A DNA stretch of 7,298 nt from an uncultured Anaerococcus sp. (GTDB lineage: Bacteria; Bacillota; Clostridia; Tissierellales; Peptoniphilaceae): contig URRX01000074.1 in NCBI GenBank assembly GCA_900550345.1, forward strand, positions 1 to 7,298. The letters run 5' to 3'. The notes under the pieces were generated by a model. That model made no database searches, was not told where the DNA came from, and saw only the letters and a list, made by a program, of their open reading frames with translations. The translations under genes were made by a program, and so were the position numbers. Below, one piece after another: positions 1-7,022 of the stretch (positions within the stretch are counted from its first letter, which is position 1; every line of letters begins with the position of its first letter).

Positions 1-144
1 GTTACAGGATCTGACTATAAAAATTTTACAAAAAACAATATTGAAATTATTGATTATATTAAAAATATTTCTTTTTCTGAAATGGATAATTCAGATAAAA
101 TAAGAAAAATAATTTCAATTATTCAAAAATCAAGATATTTATAG
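1..144 (+). CDS. C-terminal end of an unidentified protein (5' end outside window)
   Basis: Frame 1 on the plus strand is open from the window edge to a TAG at 142-144, giving the last 47 residues of a protein whose start is not in the window. The visible tail begins VTGSDYKNFTKNNIEIIDYI and ends in QKSRYL. It is rich in Lys, Ile, Asn and Ser, looks helical and soluble, and has no membrane segment or metal motif. The codons have the strong A/T third-position bias of the neighbouring genes, and the stop falls directly before a good plus-strand terminator; both support a real gene end. It converges on leuS. I do not recognise the family and assign no function. The frame itself is fairly safe, but the fragment is too short to exclude a chance open frame in such AT-rich DNA. 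Confidence 0.6.
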   Translation, partial: VTGSDYKNFTKNNIEIIDYIKNISFSEMDNSDKIRKIISIIQKSRYL

Positions 145-183
145 AAGGCCCTTGCTTTTAGCAAGAGCCTTATTTTTTATTTT
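145..183 (+). terminator. Rho-independent terminator between converging genes
   Basis: Arms 145-156 (AAGGCCCTTGCT) and 160-171 (AGCAAGAGCCTT) form a 12-bp stem around a 3-nt TTT loop. The plus-strand transcript has a single C-A mismatch; in the minus-strand transcript the same position is a G-U wobble, so that stem is unbroken. The T-rich tail (172-183, ATTTTTTATTTT) exists only on the plus-strand side, so the element mainly terminates the unidentified plus-strand gene ending at 144. The leuS stop codon (177-179) lies inside this T-tract. The hairpin probably also helps end leuS transcription, but what follows on that side is only moderately U-rich. Confidence 0.85.
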
Positions 184-2585
184 ACAAGTAAATTTAATAT
201 TTTTCCTGGTACATAGATTATCTTAAATATGTTTTTACCATCTATATATTTTTGAATATTTTGATCATTTTCTGCACTTGTTACTGCATCTTCTTGATCT
301 GCGTCTTTTGAAATTTTTATTGTTGCCCTAACTTTTCCATTTACTTGAACAGGAAGTTCTATTGAATCAAATTCTAGTTTACTTTCATCGTATTGAGGCC
401 ATGAAGTTTGGTTTAATTGACCTTCAAAGCCAATTTCTTCCCACAATTCTTCAGTTAAATGAGGAGCAACTGGATTTAATAAGATTAGATAAGTTTTATA
501 ATCTTTTTTAGTAATTTTTCCAATATTTCTCATCTCATTTAATAGGCTCATTAGAGCAGCAATGGCTGTATTATATTTTAGTGATTCATAATCCTCAGAA
601 ACTTTTTTAATAGTTTGGTTAATTAATATTTCAAGTTCTTTTGTATATTCATCACCATCTTCTACCAAGTCGTAAAGATTAAATACTCTTTCTAAATATT
701 TTCTACAACCCTTAACTCCTTCATCTGACCAAGGAGCTGTTGACCTAAAATCACCAATAAACATTTCATAAGCTCTTAAAGTATCTGCCCCATAATCTCT
801 AACTATATCATCAGGGTTTACAACATTTCCTCTTGATTTTGACATTTTTTGGTGGTCTTCTCCCAAAATCATTCCGTGAGAAGTTCTTTTTTTGTATGGT
901 TCTTTAGTAGGAACTTTCCCTAAATCGTATAAAAATTTATGCCAAAATCTTGAATATAATAAGTGAAGTGTAGTATGTTCCATTCCCCCATTGTACCAAT
1001 CAATAGGTGTGTAATAATCTAATTTTTCTTTACTTGCCAAATCTTCACTATTATTTGGATCAATATATCTTAGATAATACCAAGAAGATCCTGCCCATTG
1101 TGGCATAGTATCAGTTTCTCTTTTTGCAGGCTTTCCACAAATTGGACAAGTAGTATTTACAAATTCATCTATTTTTGAAAGTGGACTTTCTCCATCATCA
1201 GTAACTTCATAAGAATCAACATCAGGTAATTTTATTGGAAGATTTTCTTCTTTTTCTGGTACCCATCCATGTTCTTCACAATAAATCATTGGGATTGGCT
1301 CACCCCAATATCTTTGTCTAGAAAATACCCAATCTCTTAATTTATAATTTACCTTAGCACTACCAAGATTTTTTTCTTCAACAAATTCAATTATTTTCTT
1401 TTTAGCATCTGCTACAGTGAGTCCATTTAGAAAATCTGAATTTATCAAAAGTCCTTTGTCAATTGAAGTTGTTGGTAAATCTTCATCACCTGTATCAATT
1501 ACAGGGATAATTGGCATTTCAAATTTTTGTGCAAATTCAAAATCTCTTTCATCATGAGCAGGAACTGCCATAATAGCTCCAGTTCCATAAGAAATTAAAA
1601 CATAGTCAGAAATCCAAATTGGAATTTCTTTTCCATTTAATGGATTTATTGCAGAAATTCCATCAAGTTTTACACCAGTTTTTTCTTTTGTAAGCTCACT
1701 TCTTTCAAAATCAGATTTTTTCTTAGCAAAATCTTGATATTTTTTTACATCATCCAAATTTTTAATCTCATCTTTAAATTCTTCAAGCATTGGATGTTCT
1801 GGAGCGATTACCATATAGGTTGCCCCAAAAATTGTATCAGGTCTAGTTGTATAGACATTTAATTTGTAATCTTTATCTTTTAAAGAAAAATTAATTTCTG
1901 CTCCATGACTTCTACCTATCCAATTTTTTTGTTGAGTTTTTATTTTTTCTTCATAATCAACTTCATCCAAATCGTCAATAAGTCTATCTGCATATTCTGT
2001 TATTTTTAGCATCCATTGATTTTTAACTTTATGAGTAACTTCTGACCCACATCTTTCACATTTTCCATCAACTACTTCTTCGTTTGCAAGACCAACTTTA
2101 CATGATGGACACCAATTTACTGGCATTTCTTTTTTATAGGCAAGTCCATTTTTGTAAAGTTGAATGAAAATCCATTGAGTCCATTTATAATAATTTGGAT
2201 CTGTTGTGTTTACTTCTTTAGACCAATCAAAAGAAAATCCTATTGATTTCATTTGACCTTTAAAATTTTTTATATTATCTTTTGTAACGATTGAAGGATG
2301 AATATGATTTTTTATAGCATAATTTTCTGTTGGAAGACCAAAAGCATCCCATCCCATTGGATAAATTACATTTTCTCCTTGAAGTCTTCTTTTTCTTGCT
2401 ACTATATCTAAAGCAGTATAAGGTCTTGGATGACCAACATGAAGACCTTGACCAGATGGATAAGGAAATTCTACCAAGGGATAGAATTTTTTCTTTTCTG
2501 TATCAAGTTCTGATTTAAATGTTTCTTCTTCATCCCATATTTTTTGCCATTTTTTTTCAATGGCATTTGGATTATATTCTCTCAT
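177..2585 (-). CDS. leuS: Leucyl-tRNA synthetase
   Basis: Cytoplasmic class Ia aminoacyl-tRNA synthetase that charges tRNA-Leu with leucine using ATP. The 802 residues are full length for a bacterial LeuRS. Visible motifs in order: HIGH-type HVGH at 49-52; a zinc knuckle CPSC (159-162) with CERC (176-179); the CP1 editing domain with TTRPDT (246-251), YGTGAIMAVPAH (333-344) and D345, the site that hydrolyses mischarged tRNA; a second Cys/His cluster (C436, H439, C480, C483); and KMSKS (580-584). An anticodon-binding helical region and the small C-terminal domain (about 740-802) follow. The start is well set: AAGGAG (2591-2596) sits 5 nt before the ATG and overlaps the asnS TAA, with 9 nt between the genes, so translation is probably coupled to asnS. 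It is the last gene of the series and has no T-box leader of its own. Nothing is truncated. Confidence 0.98.
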   Translation of the reverse strand: MREYNPNAIEKKWQKIWDEEETFKSELDTEKKKFYPLVEFPYPSGQGLHVGHPRPYTALDIVARKRRLQGENVIYPMGWDAFGLPTENYAIKNHIHPSIVTKDNIKNFKGQMKSIGFSFDWSKEVNTTDPNYYKWTQWIFIQLYKNGLAYKKEMPVNWCPSCKVGLANEEVVDGKCERCGSEVTHKVKNQWMLKITEYADRLIDDLDEVDYEEKIKTQQKNWIGRSHGAEINFSLKDKDYKLNVYTTRPDTIFGATYMVIAPEHPMLEEFKDEIKNLDDVKKYQDFAKKKSDFERSELTKEKTGVKLDGISAINPLNGKEIPIWISDYVLISYGTGAIMAVPAHDERDFEFAQKFEMPIIPVIDTGDEDLPTTSIDKGLLINSDFLNGLTVADAKKKIIEFVEEKNLGSAKVNYKLRDWVFSRQRYWGEPIPMIYCEEHGWVPEKEENLPIKLPDVDSYEVTDDGESPLSKIDEFVNTTCPICGKPAKRETDTMPQWAGSSWYYLRYIDPNNSEDLASKEKLDYYTPIDWYNGGMEHTTLHLLYSRFWHKFLYDLGKVPTKEPYKKRTSHGMILGEDHQKMSKSRGNVVNPDDIVRDYGADTLRAYEMFIGDFRSTAPWSDEGVKGCRKYLERVFNLYDLVEDGDEYTKELEILINQTIKKVSEDYESLKYNTAIAALMSLLNEMRNIGKITKKDYKTYLILLNPVAPHLTEELWEEIGFEGQLNQTSWPQYDESKLEFDSIELPVQVNGKVRATIKISKDADQEDAVTSAENDQNIQKYIDGKNIFKIIYVPGKILNLLVK

Positions 2586-2590
2586 ATTTT

Positions 2591-2596
2591 CTCCTT
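2591..2596 (-). promoter_or_regulatory. leuS ribosome binding site overlapping the asnS stop
   Basis: The minus strand reads TAAGGAG followed by AAAAT and ATG. The TAA (2595-2597) is the asnS stop and its last two bases are the first two of the AAGGAG. Spacing to the leuS ATG is 5 nt. Ribosomes finishing asnS are released on top of the leuS site, which favours coupled expression of the two synthetases. Confidence 0.85.
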
Positions 2597-3983
2597 AATT
2601 TTTTGATGCAAAAGAATTTACTGTTCTTGGATAAGGGATAACGTCACGAATGTTTTTCATTCCTGTAAGATACATTACTGCTCTTTCAAATCCAAGACCA
2701 TATCCTGAATGAACAACTGTTCCATATTTTCTTAAATCTAGATAATTTTGATATTCTTCAATTTTTAATCCATTATCTTCCATAGATTTTACAAGCTCGT
2801 CATATCTTTCTTCCCTTTGGCTTCCACCTATTAGTTCTCCTACAGCAGGAACTAGCATATCAAAAGCTGCAACAGTTTTTCCGTCATCATTTCTTCTCAT
2901 ATAAAATGCCTTAATATCTTTTGGATAATCTGTTACAAAAACAGGACCATCAACAATTTTTTCTGATAAGTATCTTTCATGTTCAGTTTGAAGATCTATT
3001 CCCCATTCTACTGGATATTCAAAATCAACATCAGCATTTTTTAATTTCTCAATTGCATCTGTATAGGTAATTCTTGCAAATTTTGCATTTTTAACTTTTG
3101 TAAGTCTTTCAATCAAAGTATCATCTATTTTTTCATTGAAAAATTCTATTTCATCTTTGCAATTTTCTAAAACATATTCAATCATATATTTCATCATATC
3201 TTCAGCCACATCCATGCATACATTATAATCTGCAAATGCAAGTTCTGGTTCAAGCATCCAAAATTCTGCAGCATGTCTTGGAGTATTTGACTCTTCTGCC
3301 CTAAAAGTTGGACCAAATGTATAAATATTTGAAAGAGCAAGAGCATAATCCTCTGCTTCAAGTTGTCCTGATACTGTTAAGTATGATTTTTTACCAAAGA
3401 AATCTTTTGAATAATCAACCTTACCTTCCTTATCAAGATTTGGTTTATCTAGGTTTTGAGTTGTAACTTGGAACATTTCCCCAGCACCTTCTGTATCTGA
3501 TGCAGTAATTAATGGTGCATTTAAGTAAATAAATTCTCTTTCTTGGAAGAATTTATGAAGGGCATAAGCAAGTTTTGATCTTAATCTAAAAACAGCTCTA
3601 TAAGTATTAGTTCTAACTCTTAAATGAGGAATAGTTCTCATATATTCAAGAGATTGTTTTTGTTTTTGAATTGGAAACTTCTCATCACTATGACCTAAAA
3701 CTTCTACTTTATTAGCTTGAAGTTCATAGGCTTGCTTAGCATTATTAGTTTTTACAAGTTTACCAACTACTTTTAAAGAAGCTGATAAGTGTTCTTTTTG
3801 TAAATCCCCAAAATTTTCTAAATCTTTTCCTACAACAATTTGTAAATTTTTAAATATTGTTCCATCATTTAATTCAATAAAGCCAACATTCTTTGTAAAT
3901 CTTTGTTGCCTAATCCAACCTTGGACTGTGACTTCTTGATCAATGTATTTTTCTACATCTTTTTTAATCTCTGATAATTTCAT
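2595..3983 (-). CDS. asnS: Asparaginyl-tRNA synthetase
   Basis: Class IIb synthetase that charges tRNA-Asn with asparagine; cytoplasmic and expected to be a homodimer. In the 462-residue numbering from this start, an N-terminal OB-fold anticodon-binding domain covers about 16-98 (VTVQGWIRQQR). The catalytic core carries motif 2 as FRAE (227-230) and HAAEFWMLEPE (237-247), and motif 3 as GLGFER (429-434) with Arg434. The VSGQLEAE segment (about 204-211), the RHAAEFWM form of motif 2, and the lack of the large GAD insertion of bacterial AspRS (about 590 aa) favour AsnRS over AspRS. The frame could begin at an ATG at 3989 (MRMKLSE), but GAGAGG (3992-3997) lies only 2 nt from that ATG and 8 nt from the one at 3983, so 3983 is preferred. 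From there the gene overlaps the end of rarA by 20 nt and is followed 9 nt later by leuS. Confidence 0.96.
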   Translation of the reverse strand: MKLSEIKKDVEKYIDQEVTVQGWIRQQRFTKNVGFIELNDGTIFKNLQIVVGKDLENFGDLQKEHLSASLKVVGKLVKTNNAKQAYELQANKVEVLGHSDEKFPIQKQKQSLEYMRTIPHLRVRTNTYRAVFRLRSKLAYALHKFFQEREFIYLNAPLITASDTEGAGEMFQVTTQNLDKPNLDKEGKVDYSKDFFGKKSYLTVSGQLEAEDYALALSNIYTFGPTFRAEESNTPRHAAEFWMLEPELAFADYNVCMDVAEDMMKYMIEYVLENCKDEIEFFNEKIDDTLIERLTKVKNAKFARITYTDAIEKLKNADVDFEYPVEWGIDLQTEHERYLSEKIVDGPVFVTDYPKDIKAFYMRRNDDGKTVAAFDMLVPAVGELIGGSQREERYDELVKSMEDNGLKIEEYQNYLDLRKYGTVVHSGYGLGFERAVMYLTGMKNIRDVIPYPRTVNSFASKN

Positions 3984-5295
3984 CCTCATTTCCTCTCTTT
4001 ATTTTTTCTAAATTTTCATTTAGTATTTTTTCATACCCTATATCTTTTGACTTATAAAATTTATTATTTTTAAATTCATCTGGCAAATAATCTTGTTTAA
4101 CATAACCATTATAATCATGTGGATATAGATATTTATCTTTTACAATATTTTTACTTCCCTTATAATGAGTATCTTTAAGTTTATTTGGTACTTCAAGATC
4201 TTTTTCATTTTTCACAAAATCCATTGACTTATTAATGGCAAGATATGTTGAATTATTCTTTTTTGCTAAAGATAAATAAATACACGTTTGAGCTAAAATA
4301 ATTCTAGCTTCTGGCATTCCTACAGTATCTATAGCAGTAAATGTATTTGTAGCAAGACTTAAGGCATAAGGATCTGCCAAGGAAATATCTTCTGATGCAA
4401 AAATAATCATCCTTCTTGCTATAAATTTTATATCCTCCCCGCTATTTAACATTTTTGCTAAATAGAAAACTGCAGCATCAGGATCAGAGCCTCTCATAGA
4501 TTTTATAAAGGCAGATATAGTATCATAATGTCTATCTCCATTTCTATCATATATAGAAATCTTTTTTTGGATAGAATTAAGTATACTTTGTCGATCAACT
4601 TCTATTATACCTTCTTTATCCTCTTGTGAAAATATAGCAATTTCTAAGGCATTTAACAAGGCCCTACAATCACCATTCGAAAATTTAACTAAGGTATCTC
4701 TTGCATCCTCTTCAATTTTTATATTTTTATTTTGTAAAACTTTATCTCTTGATAAAGCCATGTCTATTAATTTATGCAAGTCTTCATTAGTATGTGCTTT
4801 TAATTCAAATACATACATTCTTGATATTAACGCTTTATTTACTTCAAAATATGGATTTTCTGTTGTAGCCCCTATCAAAATAATAGTAGAATCTTCAACA
4901 AAAGGAAGAAGATAATCTTGTTGACTCTTATTAAACCTGTGAATCTCATCAATAAATAAGATAGTTTTTTTATTTTCATATTTAAGATTATCTTTTGCTA
5001 TTTCAATTTTTTTCTTTAGATCACTTATTCCACTAGCTACGGCAGAAACTTTTTCAAAAGCCATATTTGTAGATTTTGAAATAATTTTTGCAAGTGTAGT
5101 TTTTCCTACTCCAGGCGGGCCATAAAAAATAGAAGAATAAATCCTATCGGATTTTATCATTCTTCTTATTATTTTCCCTTCTCCCAATAGGTGATCTTGT
5201 CCCAAAAAATCTTCAATATTTTCAGGTCTCATCCTATCAGCTAAAGGAGCTGATTTCTCTAATTGTCTTTGTTTATTAAGTTCGAATAAATCCAT
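3964..5295 (-). CDS. rarA: Replication-associated recombination protein A (RarA/MgsA AAA+ ATPase)
   Basis: AAA+ ATPase of the RarA/MgsA/WRNIP1 family, related to clamp-loader subunits and RuvB. Family members act at stalled or gapped replication forks as tetramers and interact with single-strand binding protein. The 443 residues are full length. Visible in order: the usual MDLF start and PLADRMRP segment (17-24); Walker A GPPGVGKTT (59-67, Lys65); Walker B LFIDEIHRF (113-121, Asp116, Glu117); sensor 1 GATTENP (142-148); arginine finger in SRM (158-160); sensor 2 around GDCRALLNALE (208-218, Arg211); and the C-terminal oligomerisation region from YDRNGDRHYD (249-258) on. The ATG at 5295 matches the family N-terminus, but its Shine-Dalgarno is weak (AAGTGAG, 5 bases upstream). 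It follows a 155-bp gap after nrdR and overlaps asnS at its 3' end. Whether it has its own promoter is inferred. Confidence 0.96.
   Translation of the reverse strand: MDLFELNKQRQLEKSAPLADRMRPENIEDFLGQDHLLGEGKIIRRMIKSDRIYSSIFYGPPGVGKTTLAKIISKSTNMAFEKVSAVASGISDLKKKIEIAKDNLKYENKKTILFIDEIHRFNKSQQDYLLPFVEDSTIILIGATTENPYFEVNKALISRMYVFELKAHTNEDLHKLIDMALSRDKVLQNKNIKIEEDARDTLVKFSNGDCRALLNALEIAIFSQEDKEGIIEVDRQSILNSIQKKISIYDRNGDRHYDTISAFIKSMRGSDPDAAVFYLAKMLNSGEDIKFIARRMIIFASEDISLADPYALSLATNTFTAIDTVGMPEARIILAQTCIYLSLAKKNNSTYLAINKSMDFVKNEKDLEVPNKLKDTHYKGSKNIVKDKYLYPHDYNGYVKQDYLPDEFKNNKFYKSKDIGYEKILNENLEKIKRGNEDEIIRD
3992..3997 (-). promoter_or_regulatory. asnS ribosome binding site (decides the start)
   Basis: The minus strand reads GAGAGG then AAATGAGG then ATG. 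The GAGG core is 2 nt from the ATG at 3989, too close for normal initiation, and 8 nt from the ATG at 3983, which is a good spacing. The site lies inside the rarA coding region, so asnS translation probably depends partly on ribosomes reaching the end of rarA. Confidence 0.65.
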
Positions 5296-5351
5296 TTTCT
5301 CACTTCTTTCAAAAAAAGGACTATTGCATTATGAATAAATCAATTTTCAAA

Positions 5352-5357
5352 ATTATA
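5352..5357 (-). promoter_or_regulatory. Candidate -10 box of a rarA promoter
   Basis: The minus strand has a consensus TATAAT (in TTTGATTATAATTT), which would start transcription roughly 50 nt before the rarA ATG. No good TTGACA-like box lies 16-18 nt upstream; a TG lies close to the box but one base off the extended -10 position. An alternative is TTGAAA (5345-5350) with TGCAAT (5323-5328) at 16-nt spacing. In DNA this AT-rich such matches arise easily, so only the presence of some promoter in this gap is reasonably likely. Confidence 0.35.
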
Positions 5358-5359
5358 AT

Positions 5360-5400
5360 CAAATAAAAATTTATAAGAATGTTCTTTATATTTTTATTTG
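5360..5400. repeat. 11-bp perfect inverted repeat upstream of rarA
   Basis: CAAATAAAAAT (5360-5370) and its exact reverse complement ATTTTTATTTG (5390-5400) flank a 19-nt spacer containing a further partial dyad (AAGAA/TTCTT). The arms are almost pure A/T, so an RNA hairpin would be weak and there is no GC-rich stem as in a terminator. It sits 2 bp upstream of the TATAAT box, where the -35 region would be, which would suit an operator. It could also be chance in AT-rich DNA. Confidence 0.5.
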
Positions 5401-5450
5401 ACTTCTATGAAAATTAAAACAAATTCATTTTTGCAAAAGCCCTAAATTAT

Positions 5451-5903
5451 CTAATCATTTTCTAAATTTTTGATCTCTTTATAGAAACTCTCAACATCTT
5501 TAAACTCTCTGTAAACTGAAGCAAATCTTACATATGCAACAGGATCCAACTTTTTTAGATGTTCCATGACAAATTTACCAATACTTGATGATGATATTTC
5601 CTTTTTACCTATATGATTGATAGATATTTCTATATCATCAGCAATTTTCTCTATTTGATCCATACTTACTGGTCTTTTTTCACAAGATTTTACAATACCG
5701 CTTATAAGTTTTGCCCTATCAAATGATTCTCTTGTGTTATCTTTTTTTACAACCATCACCGTTTGATCTTCATACCTCTCGTAAGTTGAAAATCTCTTAT
5801 TGCATGTTTGGCAAAGTCTTCTTCTTCTAATAGCGTGATTATCTTCTGTAGCTCTAGAATCTATAACTTTTGTGTCATTTGAGTCACAATATGGACATTT
5901 CAT
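5451..5903 (-). CDS. nrdR: Transcriptional repressor NrdR
   Basis: Zinc-ribbon and ATP-cone repressor of ribonucleotide reductase genes. It senses ATP/dATP and binds palindromic NrdR boxes in nrd promoters, limiting dNTP production. The 150 residues are full length. The N-terminal zinc ribbon has CPYC (3-6) and CQTC (31-34) around the Arg-rich AIRRRR (24-29). The ATP-cone runs from about 49 to 139, including KKDNTRESFDRAKL (53-66) and YVRFASVYREF (124-134). MKCPYC is the family's usual N-terminus, so the ATG at 5903 is secure. It begins 1 nt after the ftsZ stop (TAA-A-ATG), and the preceding bases (TTTCTTAAAATAAA) hold no recognisable Shine-Dalgarno, suggesting reinitiation by ribosomes finishing ftsZ. 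No nrd genes lie in the window, so its targets are elsewhere. No clear terminator follows its TAG. Confidence 0.97.
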   Translation of the reverse strand: MKCPYCDSNDTKVIDSRATEDNHAIRRRRLCQTCNKRFSTYERYEDQTVMVVKKDNTRESFDRAKLISGIVKSCEKRPVSMDQIEKIADDIEISINHIGKKEISSSSIGKFVMEHLKKLDPVAYVRFASVYREFKDVESFYKEIKNLEND

Positions 5904-5904
5904 T

Positions 5905-6990
5905 TTATTTTAAGAAATCTGGTAGATCTATATCGTCAAATGGGTTTGAAGATTTTTGACTTCTTTGTGCAGGTCTTTGACTTGTATTTTGTGAAGGTCT
6001 TCTACTTTCCACTGATTCTCTTCTTTTTTGATTGTCTTGGTCAAATCCTGTAGCGATTACAGTAATCTTAATATCATCACCTAACGATTCGTCACTACCA
6101 ACACCAAATATAATATTTGCATCAGAATCAATGTGTTCTCTAATTAATTCTGCTGCTTCATTCGCTTCCATTAGACCAACTTCAGCTGCTGTAACATTTA
6201 ATAATACAGCATTAGCACCTTCAATAGATGTTTCAAGAAGTGGAGAATTTACAGCTGCTTTTGCTGCATCAACTGCTCTATTTTCACCACTAGCTCTACC
6301 AATTCCCATGTGAGCTATTCCTTGATCTGACATTATTGATTTAACATCAGCAAAGTCAAGGTTAATTACATTTGGTATAGCTATAAGTTCTGAAATACCA
6401 CTTACAGCATCCATAAGTACTTGGTCTGCCATTTTGAAGGCCTCTACCATTGATGTTCTCTTTTCAACTATTTGTAAAAGTCTATCATTTGGTATTGTAA
6501 TTAATGTATCAACACTTTCTTTTAAAGCTTCAATTCCACCTTCTGCAGATGTTTGTCTTTTTCTTCCTTCAAAAGTGAAAGGACGAGTTACAACGCCTAC
6601 TGTAAGTATTCCTTGTTCCTTTGCTTTTCTAGCTACAACAGGGGCTGCACCAGTACCAGTTCCACCACCCATTCCGGCAGTGATAAATACCATATCTGCT
6701 CCCTTAAGTGATTCATCTATTTCTGACTCGCTTTCTTCAGCAGCTTTTTCACCAATTTCTGGATTTGCTCCAGCTCCAAGTCCCCTTGTAAGCTTTGCGC
6801 CGATTTGTAATTTTATATCAGCATTTGCTTCATTTAAAGTTTGAAGATCAGTATTTAATGCAATAAATTCAACACCAGAAAGGCCACCCTCTCTCATTCT
6901 ACTTATTGCATTATTTCCACCTCCACCTACACCAATAACTTTTATTTTGGCTAAGGCGTTATTTTCTACTTCCATATTGATATTTGCCAT
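5905..6990 (-). CDS. ftsZ: Cell division protein FtsZ
   Basis: Tubulin-like GTPase that polymerises into the Z ring at mid-cell and recruits the divisome. With this start it has 361 residues. In that numbering: the GTP-binding loop VGGGGNN (21-27), the tubulin signature GGGTGTG (108-114), and the T7 loop NLDFAD (210-215, Asp212), which completes the GTPase site of the neighbouring subunit. After the globular core (to about 317) comes a short Gln/Arg/Ser-rich linker of about 30 residues, then the conserved C-terminal peptide DDIDLPDFLK (352-361) that binds partners such as FtsA, SepF or ZapA. An ATG at 7008 would add six residues (MKRGSK) but has no Shine-Dalgarno; the ATG at 6990 follows GGGGGAG by 4 nt. 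It starts 32 nt after the ftsQ-like gene and ends 1 nt before nrdR. No ftsA lies directly upstream. Confidence 0.98.
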   Translation of the reverse strand: MANINMEVENNALAKIKVIGVGGGGNNAISRMREGGLSGVEFIALNTDLQTLNEANADIKLQIGAKLTRGLGAGANPEIGEKAAEESESEIDESLKGADMVFITAGMGGGTGTGAAPVVARKAKEQGILTVGVVTRPFTFEGRKRQTSAEGGIEALKESVDTLITIPNDRLLQIVEKRTSMVEAFKMADQVLMDAVSGISELIAIPNVINLDFADVKSIMSDQGIAHMGIGRASGENRAVDAAKAAVNSPLLETSIEGANAVLLNVTAAEVGLMEANEAAELIREHIDSDANIIFGVGSDESLGDDIKITVIATGFDQDNQKRRESVESRRPSQNTSQRPAQRSQKSSNPFDDIDLPDFLK

Positions 6991-6994
6991 CTTA

Positions 6995-7001
6995 CTCCCC
7001 C
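6995..7001 (-). promoter_or_regulatory. ftsZ ribosome binding site (decides the start)
   Basis: The minus strand reads GGGGGAG, TAAG, ATG: a strong purine-rich site, unusually G-rich for this DNA, 4 nt from the ATG at 6990. The in-frame ATG at 7008 lies upstream of this site and is preceded by AATATTATTCTTA, with no Shine-Dalgarno match, so 6990 is the supported start. Confidence 0.8.
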
Positions 7002-7022
7002 GTTTCATTAAGAATAATATTT

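Noticed and set aside
2330..2518. 62-residue open frame on the plus strand
   Set aside because: It lies wholly antisense to the N-terminal, HIGH-motif part of leuS, with no ribosome binding site evidence or recognisable protein; it is a shadow of that gene.
5400..5450. Terminator after nrdR
   Set aside because: The region is T-rich on the minus strand, but the best stems are 4-5 A/T-rich base pairs (for example CAAA/TTTG, ATGAA/TTCAT); none is stable enough to call.
5296..5450. NrdR box, riboswitch or small RNA in the nrdR-rarA gap
   Set aside because: I see no ACAC...GTGT-type palindrome of the NrdR box kind, no conserved riboswitch core and no GC-rich structure.
6032..6313. 93-residue open frame on the plus strand
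   Set aside because: It is antisense to the well-conserved core of ftsZ, and its Ser/Ala-rich composition is what a reverse reading of ftsZ codons produces.
6434..6844. 136-residue open frame on the plus strand
   Set aside because: It is antisense to the GTPase domain of ftsZ; the Pro/Ser/Val-rich product mirrors the Gly/Ala/Thr codons of the tubulin signature.
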